A stretch of 64,000 nt of DNA from Laburnicola sp. R22_1 (taxonomy: Eukaryota > Ascomycota > Dothideomycetes > Pleosporales > Didymosphaeriaceae). Shown here piece by piece: positions 52,087-62,153 of the stretch. Numbering within the stretch: the stretch's first letter is position 1; each line of letters opens with the position of its first letter. A program made the translations under genes and the position numbers. The stretch is taken from NCBI GenBank assembly GCA_014281115.1, contig JACONQ010000001.1, forward strand, positions 3,410,001-3,474,000. Reading direction: 5' to 3'. The notes beneath the pieces are model-generated. The model saw only the letters and a program-made list of their open reading frames with translations. It did not search any database and was not told the DNA's origin.

Positions 52087-55000
52087 CTACTGAAGGCCTG
52101 CGTGGAAAAGTGCGTTTTGGAACGTCTCAGCGCCCTCGCCATTAAACCCGAAGAAATTAAACCTACAGGCAAAGTTAGTGTCCTATCATCATCAATCCGG
52201 AGGGGAGGTGGGATGTCGATCCTTGAGGCGACCAGTGAAGGGGCCGCAAGAATGTTGAAGGCAGACTTACCAGTCTTCCACGTTCAGTGTTGTAGGTACA
52301 ATGGGGTTCTGGCGTCCATTGCTGCTGTTACTCCAGTTGTCATCACCTTGAGCGTTCTGTTGATTTTGTTGCACCATGTCCATGTGCTGAGCCCAAGCCT
52401 GTGGATTGTTGGGCTCAAATCCTGACATTGACGTTCCACCGTGCATCTGCGGCGGTGGTGCTGCTTGTGCGCCCACTTCTGCGTTTGCCGGATGCATTGC
52501 CATGGTCTGAGGTCGCGAGAGGGCAGGATCGACGACGCTGTGGTTCTGCGGTGGAGAAACCTGTTGGATGTTGAGGTTCGACTCTGCAGGGAAGAGCTGA
52601 TCAGGCTGGAAGTTTTGCCACAATTCTTGGGAGATATTAGGAGATTGTCGAGTGACTAAGTACAACTCGGGAGGTGTGCCTGGATACGAATAGGATGGGT
52701 TGAAAGGCGTTGTAGGTCGCGTACCAGACCTTGACGGCCCCATAAAAGCATCATTGTTCTGGCGTGACATCTGCGGCGACCCGTGGGTGATCTGTGGCAT
52801 TTGTGGAATGTGCGGTAGCTCCCGCGAGGGCGTTACCGCAGGTGTCTGTGGCCTCGATCGCTCATACGAGACCTGAGGAGCTGGTGGGCCGTTGACATGG
52901 GGGAAACCAAAGTCCATGTCGTCGAATTTTCGCTTCTGTGCGTCCTGGGCTGGCTTTGACGGTGGCTGAGCCATTGCAGGCTTGTTCTTCTGATGTCGTT
53001 TGCCAGCCGCCTTCTGCAGGCGCTCTTCCAGATGTTTGTTTCCCAGGATAGATTCGAAAAGCGTGTGAACCATTTTTGCCACTAGCCATACCTTGGAGAC
53101 CTCCTTGAGCGCGTCCATGCATGTTTGCAGCCGCTCTTCCGTAGCCGAAACAATAGATTTGTTGGATGACCGCATTTGGTAGACGTGCATGATGAGTGCG
53201 GAGAACAGACTATACACAATGAATGCTGGCGTGTACCGTATCTCATTGTGCGCTCGAAGGTTTTCGATGATGGACGTAATCATGGCGGCTGCCTGATACG
53301 CAATGGTCCGGGAAGGATATGCCTGTTCTTCCAATCCATTTTCGTTTGCCTTTGGAGAACCGGCTGCGGGCATATGAGCCCGATGCAGTAGACATATGGT
53401 GGTGCTGCCGAATGTTAGCGGTAATCATTGCTTGAAAAGATGCGGACCTACTAGTAGTTGGCATGTAAGAGCGCCGCCCAGAAATGGTGCCGCGACTTGT
53501 CCCACAATACATCCGGCGGGCAGTTCGCCAACCAATCTGCAAGCGCCATGTCACTGTGGGTTAGGTCAATGGCATTGGACCTTCTGAATTTCGATTTTAC
53601 CGAGTACTGCTGCGACAGAACCAGGCCCATAATCTCGCATAATTTGACGTAGTTGATGAAATAATGGACATGGACAGGATCCGGCGGGTACTCTGCGGGT
53701 CGGTCGGGCTCATCCTCGATGAAGTCGTCCTCGGTAATCATGTCAACGTCTGAGTCCTCAGGATTAATACCAACGGGTCGACCGAGTGCAACAGCTACGG
53801 ATCGGTCTCGTGAAAAGAGGGACCACCAAATTCGCTTCCACAGACGCTTGTCGGACTTGCTGAGTTGTGAGCCCTCAACGCTTCGGTGCATACCAGAACC
53901 CTGGGCTACAACGATTCCGACTCGGCTCCAGTAGAAAACATTCTTAGTGACGTCCTCGGGACCTTCCCAGTACCAGCCCATGAGGATGGTAGACTGCACA
54001 ATCGTCACCCTGTCGTCCTCGTAGTTGGCATCGAATAGCGCCTTTGCCCGCTTGTAGAAAGTCATGGCGGCAGGCGTGGTGGATCGGTTGGCGTCCATGA
54101 GCTGAGGATTCGTGCAAACGCGCGACCCGGCCAGCAGGACAGCTTGCAGCAACAGCAGAGAGGGTGGGTTCTTTGGGTCCCTATATTGGCGCATGAAGCG
54201 ATTCCGGTTGATAACTGGCACCACCGGCGCCACCCATTTGAAGAAAGCATCCACTAGCTCATCACACAGCGTTTTTGGAGGGAGTAGGAAGGCGCCTCGT
54301 TTGTGCAGAATGTCTATCTCCATGTCGTCCAGCTCGTTGACGCGAGCCTTGGCCCCGCGCACATTTTCAGGCAGCGGGTAGTGTACGGTGTCGGTGGTGC
54401 CATAGTGGTCGTGGACGAGGAGGGACAGGTTGGAGGACTCGCCCAGGTATGCGACGCGGCCGGCTTCTTTGATGGGTGCCCGCGCGAACTTGGGCTTCAT
54501 GAACTGCACGTACGTGCCATTGTGGGTGACTTGCTGGGCGGCATAGGCCGACGAGACGGTCGTCGAGGGGGTGCCGTCGGGCGAGTTGTATACGGTCGTC
54601 TTGTCGCGCGGCTGCTCGCCCGGCGTGGTACTGCTGGGGGCGGGCGAGCGGTCGTCGTCGCCGATCTCACTGGGCAGGCACGTTAGATGGCCCCTTGCGG
54701 CTTCCAGACAAGGACGGCGCGCCTACCTCTGCGAGTCCTGCGTCTTCACCGTCGCCGTCTTCTTGCGCTTGGGCGTGGGGATACGGCATTCGATGGAGAA
54801 GGCGGTGCAGTTGGTGCATGGCACGCCCAGGCTCGCCGCATCGCAGCGCACCTGCAAGCAGCGGGGTTAGATGGCCGCCATTGGTTCATGCTGAGTACTC
54901 ACTTTCCGTGCATGGCAGGCTGCGCAATGTTAGCATTGTCGGTCTCGCAGTGTGCCTCGGCACCCGTTGGCCTCGGCTCGCCAGGCAGCTCGCATTGGAA

Positions 55001-55289
55001 CAGCCAGCGACGCGGCCAACATGGCGGACGCAGTAAGAAAGTGGCACTTACTCTCGCATGCCCTGCTCGCGCGCTGTCTCCGAAAGGACGGGTGGCCCGG
55101 TGGGTGCGCCTGTGCCTGCGCTGCCGTGGTTCTGCTGCCCGTGAGTGCTGCTCGATTGGAGACGATGCGGGTGCGCGCGCGCCCGCGTTGGCGGGGAACG
55201 TACGGAGGAGACACGCTGCCACCTGGCTGCGCTGCCAGTGGTTGCGCTGCGGGTGCCGAGGTCGCCATGAAACTGTGCTCGCTAGCCAT
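52087..55289 (-). CDS. Zn2Cys6 transcription factor of the cutinase-factor / fatty-acid-regulator type
   Basis: A nuclear regulator resembling Fusarium CTF1 and Aspergillus FarA/FarB, which control cutinase, lipase and fatty-acid breakdown genes. Six exons, 55289..55052, 54919..54903, 54851..54727, 54669..53452, 53404..52271 and 52162..52087, give 935 residues. The zinc cluster is Cys78-x2-Cys81-x6-Cys88-x8-Cys97-x2-Cys100-x6-Cys107 and spans three exons, the middle one only 17 bases. The fungal_trans domain follows (FFKWVAPVVPVINRNRFMRQ, LLAGSRVCTNPQLMDAN, GWYWEGPEDVTKNVFYWSR, DRSVAVALGRP). A Gln/Pro-rich region comes next, and the final exon adds the conserved end WFNFFGFNG. Stopping at the in-frame TAA in 52269-52267 would lose this end. 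The start may be 55268 instead of 55289. Confidence 0.88.
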
Positions 55290-56193
55290 GCTGCTAGACG
55301 TCGCTGCGAAGGTTGTTGGTGGTTTGGAGCTGCCCTCATCGGCGCCGTCGTGAGAGACTCGGCAAAGAAGCCTAGCGGCGACCGGCATCATTGCTGCTTC
55401 TTGGTTGAACCCGAATCCATCCACCGCCGGCGCCAGCATGCCAGCGTACACGTCGATTGACATCTTCAGGACGTTGGGAATCAAGGAGCCCTCTCCACCC
55501 TCCTTCGCACCGTGCCCTTACGCGCCTACCTTTGTATGTTATTATATTTCCCAACGCTGCTCTCTGCGCCCCCAGGATACCGTGTACGCATACCTTGCCT
55601 CATTGGTGGAGCGTCGTCTATCCATCCCGCTGGGGTTTCACTTGTTTCCCATCATTTCCCTACATCATGCAACTGAGGCTCAGCCAGCCCCCGCTCTTCA
55701 GCGAACAGCTACGCCTACACATTCTGTCATTTCCGTAAACCGTCGTTTGCCTCGTACCGACTTTTCGTTAGCCCGGTACTCTGGTCCGTGATTGCGATTC
55801 ATTTACATATGACAGCTGTTCCAGAAGAAGGTTTGTGACACATCCTGAATCCCGGTAGCTGACCATTCCGCTAGCCGTTCCACGAGCGTCCTGACCGCGC
55901 CCGTTCTAGGTAGATCCCTAAAAAAGTCGGGATACACCGTCTGCAAATACGAACAGGTCTGCAAGCCAACCTTGCACCGTGACCCCCTAAATCCCTTTGT
56001 CATTCGCATCCTACAGCAGTACCAGGCGATGCAACAATTCGTGAGGCCTCCAGTTGAAGAGCTAAGAGTATAGTTAACCTTTATATTACCTATCCTAGGG
56101 TAACACATAGTACTTAGACTTTTGTCATATAAGTCTTGTAAAGGCCTTACGAATTATCACACCACCTGGTGGCAGACATCATCCTCGCGATGC
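55290..56193. promoter_or_regulatory. Upstream region of the Zn2Cys6 regulator
   Basis: No gene recognised. A 101-codon minus-strand frame (55803-56108) has no domain features. AT-rich near 56070-56150. Confidence 0.35.
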
Positions 56194-56957
56194 CTATAGA
56201 GAAGCTGTCTCCCGCTTATGTCTGAAGGCCTCCAGCTTCACAGATTTGTTGTCAGGACTGATGTACTTGAGCGCAATGTCCTCAACATGCTCATCAATGA
56301 TTTGCTGCTCCGTCACAAAGAGATATGCGTCATGTTCCAAAGGGTCCAAAGTGACGTCCAATTGATCGACCTAAGATAACGACAATGAGTATGCGCATCA
56401 CATGCAGACCGGGCTGACTGACCTCCACTTCAAACACAAATTTCATCCACCGGTCCATTCTGCATTTCGGTCTCGGGATCTCGAACGTCATTTGGGTGAC
56501 TTTGCGAACAATCCGCTTGGCATGTAGACCAGTCTCTTCTTTCAGCTCGCGGACCGCAGCGTGAAGAAGACTCTCGTCTGGCTCATCCACCTTTCCGCCA
56601 GGAATTTCCTACAAAGCGTTAGCAATTGCTCGAACAAGAAGGATATCTGTACACATCCGTCTACATGTCCCTCGCTAAATCCGTTGAAAGGGAAATAAGT
56701 ATATATCAACTCACCCAGAAGTCAGGGAAGGCTTTCTCGGTCGCTGCACGCTTGACCAGAAGTAGTTCCCCTTTGTCGTTGAAGACTACGATACCAGTGC
56801 ATACATTCGAGTATTCAGGATTCTGTTGAAGGTATTCTTGGACAGACACCTTGTACTTTTGAAGCGATGAGTCGTAGTCGAATGGGGCAACAGAGGTGGG
56901 GCCGGTTTCACCGTTGATCGATGTGGCAGCCATATTGGTTGATTTGAAAATCTCCAT
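56194..56957 (-). CDS. Nudix hydrolase
   Basis: Hydrolyses a nucleoside diphosphate linked to another moiety; the substrate is unknown. Three exons, 56957..56715, 56608..56423 and 56370..56194, give 201 residues in phase. Exon 1 holds an N-terminal extension and the first strands (VCTGIVVFNDKGELLLVKRA). Intron 1 falls right before the Nudix box. Exon 2 holds EIPGGKVDEPDESLLHAAVRE, continuing LKEETGL: the Nudix box, with the RELKEETGL metal-binding core intact and one extra residue in the first spacer. Exon 3 holds the last strands and the C-terminal helix (DEHVEDIALKY). It looks like a cytosolic single-domain enzyme. An internal ATG at MAATS (residue 9) would also serve as a start. Confidence 0.9.
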
Positions 56958-57417
56958 GATGGAAATGGGCGCGATTTGTTATTTGTTGCTGCCTACGGAA
57001 AACCGGTCAGCGGTCCTTGCCTACTTGCGAGGCGGAATTGGTGGTAGGCGTGCGTGAGGGTGCCAAGATAGAAATTTTTCCATCGTGGATAACGCGTTTG
57101 TTGGACTGTGCGCAGATGTTACTGTACGTCGAGTATTTTCTACGTGCCACGTTGGAAGTCGTTGTCAACCTGGGGAGCCTGTGATCGTCCGCTCCGTTTC
57201 GACATGTCACGTGCCGAGTCAGGAAAATAAGCTTTAGCTATTCCTTTCTAGGGCTAGTGAGATGCGCATCGTGTGGTAATGTTTAGGTAAGGTAGATTCG
57301 CGACCACCCATCCCACCACCATCGTGCCCGGAGCTCTCCACACCAGTCTTACGCTTCGATTGCGCATCGCGCAGAACGCACATTCTAGAGTCTGGCCAGC
57401 GCCGCTCAACGTTCGAC
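56958..57417. promoter_or_regulatory. Divergent promoter region, Nudix / nuclear-type protein
   Basis: 460 bases between divergent starts; CACGTGCCGAGTC near 57210 (E-box core). No further motif recognised. Confidence 0.35.
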
Positions 57418-59090
57418 ATGCCGCGCCCGAAGCGGGCGAAAGTCGCGTCCTCGACCACACGCGTCGCGAAGCCGTTAAAACACGCCGACCCTCCCGTTCC
57501 TCAGAAACAGCCAAAATCGCGAACATCAGCAGCGACGAAACCAGTGACCGAATTCAGTGACGATAGCGATGGACTGGTGGTAAAATCTATGCATGTGCAG
57601 AGACGCTTGATCGGCCAGCCAGAACAGCAAGAGGAGGCGGAATATACAATGACCGGCGCGCTACCCATGGCCAGCGAGGAAGAAGGATCAAGGAACAGCA
57701 GAAACCGCACGCCCTTATCACATGCATCGAGGCGAACAGGAATGTCCAAAAACAGCGCGCAAGGATCATCCAGCAGGAAATCGCCCCGGGTCACAATACC
57801 AGCAAAATTGCAGCCGACGCAAAAAGATGCAGGCGATGCAACTGCGGGAGACGAGAGCAGCGGTTTCGGCGACCACTTCTTGTCTTTCACCTCTTTGGAC
57901 TCGGAATCTCCAGCTCATGGAACACGACCACCGTCTGCGATCAAAGTTGGTGCTACGCCTGCGCACGAGAGATCCATCCTCGCCTTGACGAATTTCAAAC
58001 GCAGAGCCAGACAGCCGAGTCTGTTACGTATGGTTCATCAAACAACGGACGTAGAAGACAACGACATAGATGACTCAGGTGATCTTGAGGACTGTAAGTA
58101 ATCCTAGAGTGTGCGAACGTTGCACATGAGCTTACGGTGCTTTGGCATGTAGTTCTCCCAGAGGCCGAGTCTACGCCCCTCCCAAAACAGCAGAGCGCTC
58201 CAGGCAATGTAACAGCCAACGACAGTGGTGTAAATTTATCCAGTTCCAGCTCCCGTGGTACCAAGCGAAAGCTGTCTCCTGTTATCCAAGTTCCACGGTC
58301 GTCGCCACCCTATGACCCTCCCTCTGGACCCGACTTGGAAGAATCACGGTCATCCTCGCCAAGCCTACCGGACGTTGTCCGAGGCAGCATGGAGCATGAG
58401 AGCCAACAAGAGGACCGAGACCCTGCAGAGCCCGAAGTCTTTAGCGAAACAATGGCTCCACCGTTATCAAGTAGTGAGTATCCGCTTGATGAGATCGAGG
58501 ATCCTCCAAAATCGCCAGTCTCACCACAGCAAAGGAGGCGACGAGGCATAGTAGGGAAATCAGACGACGAAGACTCAGAAGGAGAGGCTACCGATCGGCC
58601 AAAGCGAGTGAAACAAAAGCAGAAGCCGAATCCCAATAAAGGCATATCTACAGCGAAACTTCGAGCTCTACTACCAAAGCGACGGACGCGGTTAACTCAT
58701 GAAGATTCCGATTCTGCTAGCCCACTTGATTCAGACCAGGATGAGCTTGCAATGCCGCCGCGCCGCCACGCACCAGCAGCTCGGAAACCTATAGCTCCAA
58801 AGGCTACCAAGAAGTCAGCTCGCGTTACAAAGAAGTCTACAGTTGCGGCTAAAACTGGACCCAAGGGTTCCAGGACGTACGGTCGTCGTCGATCTTCCGA
58901 TAAGGAGAATGAGGGTAGAGAAGAGGCGGACGAAGATAGCGAAGAGGAGCATGACACGATTCCCATCGCAAGCGACAAACCATCAGCACATCTAGAAGCC
59001 ATGGCGAAGAAATTCGAGGATATTGACGCGTTTGACCTGGATTTTGAAAGCGTCAGCTATGTGCAGACGAGTTCGAGCCCTTGGAGATGA
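57418..59090 (+). CDS. Disordered, basic nuclear-type protein, function unknown
   Basis: Two exons, 57418..58093 and 58153..59090, join in phase to give 537 residues. The composition is Ser/Glu/Lys/Arg/Pro-rich throughout with few hydrophobics and repeated acidic (SDDEDSEGE) and basic (RPKRVKQKQK) patches. It starts MPRPKRAKVA, a likely nuclear signal. Short possibly conserved motifs near the C-terminus are ISTAKLRALLPKR, SRTYGRRRSSDKENE and LEAMAKKFEDIDAFDLDFE. A chromatin or chromosome-segregation role would fit this pattern but is not shown. The splice uses GTAAGT and a TAG acceptor with a branch-like site. Confidence 0.75.
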
Positions 59091-60004
59091 TGGCGGCGGT
59101 GGTTTTTCTTTTCTTTTCGCCGTGCTGAGAGGCCGTCTTTGTCCTGCGTTGAGGGAACGCAACGATCGGAATACCTTGGGGCGTGGTGTTCTGGTAACTT
59201 TCCTGGTGGATCATGAATGACTTACGATACTCTGCGTTACGCATGCAAAGGATGGCGTTGTTATGCAGCGACTAGTGTAGTTTGCATTTAAGTGAATTAA
59301 TATGTGTCCATGTTTGCTCAATGGCCGTTCAACTTTCAATTGAGCATGCGCGAAGAGAGATGGTCTTTGAAAGTTACTGTGTTTCAAACAGCGAGGTTTC
59401 CCTACTCTTATGAGTCTTATCGCGTTCCTCAGGAGATAGCCTATAGTAAGCACAATGTTCTAATAGGGCCTATATTGCTTCTCCTGGGGTACCACATCCA
59501 CTATTTAGAGATTTTTTACATAGCTCTAGAGGGCTACTCTTCAACATGCGCAACCTGAGTATGAGGGCCAGCTGGCGCATAGTGAATACTGGTTGCGCTC
59601 CAATCAGGAGCGAGATTCGCCGACGGTATGTATATTGAGCTTGGGTCGCGGAATGGGCTACCTGGCCTTTGGGGCCGCATGCGAACCGCGGTGAGCTAGG
59701 AGATAGGGCGGGCCGCTTGAACGTAGTTTGGGACAAGTAATGGCCGGGACATGGTTGTAAGCTCCGTCGTGGTGCAAGAGAGTCCGTGTCGGGGTTCTCG
59801 GTCTTGGTTTGGCAGTGCGTGCACGGCTATTGAGAGGTAGTGTCGACGTACGTAACGTCCCTGGGCTTCTTCTACACCACGACAGCTGAACGCGCGCCTC
59901 TCAAGAATGCTACGCTGAATTGATGCCATGCGCTTTTACGACCTCCGCCACCACCTGTCCTATGCTGCTCCCCTCTCACCAGTTGCGCGCCGCTCCCCAA
60001 GGCT
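59091..60004. other. Intergenic region
   Basis: Mixed and AT-leaning; short ORFs only, none recognised. It holds the 5' region of the LysM gene, where GC content rises after 59900. Confidence 0.35.
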
Positions 60005-61807
60005 ATGCACCGCACCAATGGCTCCCCTTCGTCCAAGAGCAGCTCGACGCCTGCCGCCTCGACTCTGCGCCCGCGCACTCGTCGCTTGATCTCGGTCGAG
60101 GATGAGCTGAACCCGCCCTCGGGCAGCGAATATGCTTCGCCCTTCGGCTCGAGAGCCGCCTCGCCCGCCCGTTCACCTCGTTCCCACGCCACGCCCGCAC
60201 CCACGTTCTCGTTCGAGCGCTCGCGCAACGCACAGAGTTTGCGGGTCGGGAGAGATGCCGCAAATGCTTTGTCTGGGATATGGGGCACCTCGTGGTCGGC
60301 TATTCAGGGCCTGGCGACCAACGTGCTGGGAACCGAAGCAGGCACCAAGGACACATCTGCAAGCACGAGGCGGCGGAAACCGCTGCTGGACTCGAATCGC
60401 CGCACCTCCACCAGCGCACCCCCGAAGCAATGGGGCCCATCCATCTCGCCGACCTCTCACATTGGCGCCGGCACGCAGGAGGAGAGGGAGAGCATGGTCC
60501 GGGCATTGAAACGTAGAGACCTGCTGACGGCTAACGAGCAACTGCTACCAGATGCCCTCGGCCGCATAAAACGCAGGAACTCCGACGACCGCTTAAGCTC
60601 ATCGGCGCCGCCGGGAGAGAACGAGGACCGCGATGCACTTGTATACATTCACCATGTGCGCCCGCAAGACACACTTGCGGGCATCACCATCAAGTTCAAC
60701 TGCCAGCCTGCGGTATTGCGCAAGGCCAACCGCATGTGGCCGAACGACAGTGTGCAGACGAAGAAGACCCTAGTCTTGCCCGTGGATGCATGCGGGGTGA
60801 AAGGACGTCCTGTCGCGGGACCCGGCGCCCAGCAAGAGGAGGACCTTCTGCTGGGAGACTGGAGCAATGGCACATACACAGGCTCGAACATTTTGCCCAA
60901 CGGCTGGACCTCTTCAACATCCACCATTTCACCTTCCGTATCCAATACCGACCCAGAACAACCCTGGAAACACGACTCTTGGGTCCTCTTATCCAACGAT
61001 AAAGAGCCTACACAAATAGGACGGATGCCACGCAGGGAACTTGGCTTTTTCCCACCCGCCAGGCGGAAGTCCCTGGTATTCTCCGACACTTCGACCCCGA
61101 GGGCTTCTATTGACCTACCTCGCTCATCGACTTCCACAAACTCCCAGGTCAATTCTCCTAGCCAGAATAGTTCAAGACCTCGAGCATCAAGCAATCTGTC
61201 AGCCATGTCTGCACCGTTTCATGCACGCCAGCGTAGTACATCTGGTTTCCTTCTGCATGGGCCGGGAGGTGTGGGGACGATGGGCAAGAATGTGCGGAGT
61301 CCTGGCCCTGGCCAAGATGGGCTCAATAAGCTATTCGCCGCACACCTGCCCAACGTTGAGCCCCCGCCGGATCAGGAGTACTTCACTCCTTGGGCACCAG
61401 ACTTATTAGGTGCAGACTCGGGGACGGCAGGGCATCATAGTGGATCAGGCGCCCTGACACCTATGGGGGGAGCAGGCCTTGATCTCCAGGAAATCGGCGG
61501 CGCAATTGAGGGCTGGGTGCGCAAAGTCGGCACCCAGGCATCGAAGTTGTTGACGGAACCTACAACTCCAGGACAGGGCAAGCGGTCTGCTGTCCCGGTC
61601 ATCGGAGCAGTTGGTGGTGATATAGGCGACTTGATCGAAATGAGAGACGATGCGTTTGAGATAGGAGATGGTGAGGAGAACAGAGGGAGAAAAGGGAAAA
61701 GCGACGTACAGACGCCAACGAACGAGCAGTATCAAAGCGCGAGGCCCGACATGAACTTGGTGCTACGGCCCAGAGGAGCAAAGGGGGACAATACGAAAAA
61801 GGACTGA
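60005..61807 (+). CDS. Intracellular LysM-domain protein
   Basis: A single exon of 600 residues. The N-terminal 200 residues are Ser/Pro/Arg-rich with a hydrophobic stretch (LSGIWGTSWSAIQGLATNVLG, about 88-108) that is amphipathic rather than membrane-spanning. One LysM domain (about 213-262) reads YIHHVRPQDTLAGITIKFNC, then AVLRKANRMWPNDSVQ and KTLVLPVDAC. The C-terminal half is disordered, with a Gly-rich segment and EIGGAIEGWVRKVGTQASKLL near 495-515. There is no signal peptide, so this differs from secreted chitin-binding LysM effectors and resembles the intracellular LYSMD-type proteins. Role unknown. Confidence 0.8.
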   Translation: MHRTNGSPSSKSSSTPAASTLRPRTRRLISVEDELNPPSGSEYASPFGSRAASPARSPRSHATPAPTFSFERSRNAQSLRVGRDAANALSGIWGTSWSAIQGLATNVLGTEAGTKDTSASTRRRKPLLDSNRRTSTSAPPKQWGPSISPTSHIGAGTQEERESMVRALKRRDLLTANEQLLPDALGRIKRRNSDDRLSSSAPPGENEDRDALVYIHHVRPQDTLAGITIKFNCQPAVLRKANRMWPNDSVQTKKTLVLPVDACGVKGRPVAGPGAQQEEDLLLGDWSNGTYTGSNILPNGWTSSTSTISPSVSNTDPEQPWKHDSWVLLSNDKEPTQIGRMPRRELGFFPPARRKSLVFSDTSTPRASIDLPRSSTSTNSQVNSPSQNSSRPRASSNLSAMSAPFHARQRSTSGFLLHGPGGVGTMGKNVRSPGPGQDGLNKLFAAHLPNVEPPPDQEYFTPWAPDLLGADSGTAGHHSGSGALTPMGGAGLDLQEIGGAIEGWVRKVGTQASKLLTEPTTPGQGKRSAVPVIGAVGGDIGDLIEMRDDAFEIGDGEENRGRKGKSDVQTPTNEQYQSARPDMNLVLRPRGAKGDNTKKD

Positions 61808-62153
61808 GGGCCTGACTGTGACATGTTAATCTGCTGAATGAACGGAGTTCGAGGGATGCATTGAATGGTCTACATAGAACTGGAATAGCTTTCCGGCTGG
61901 GCTTTGAGCGTTTTCTGGGAATTGATTTTGTTATATACCTGTAAGACTGTATCATTGCGCTCTATGTTGGGATAGTTTTGCGCCAAAGTGGTTTTTGTCT
62001 GCGCGCGTTCGTTTCTCTCCGCTTGACGAAAGCGCATGCACGGCTTGTAGCGGTCTCGTGACTTGCCTCAAATGGCCGATGCCCTGTGCTTCGTCCTAAA
62101 AAGTCTCAAATGAACTTCTTCGTCTGATTATCAGTCCATTCATCTATCATTTA
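61808..62153. promoter_or_regulatory. Promoter region of the M1 aminopeptidase gene
   Basis: 346 bases of mixed sequence; 3' flank of the LysM gene on the left. No clear motif. Confidence 0.35.

Noticed and set aside
54687..55460. 257-codon plus-strand ORF
   Set aside because: Antisense shadow of the first exons of the Zn2Cys6 regulator.
55803..56108. 101-codon minus-strand ORF with several cysteines
   Set aside because: No signal peptide, domain or supporting context; ends in an AT-rich region. Left as intergenic.
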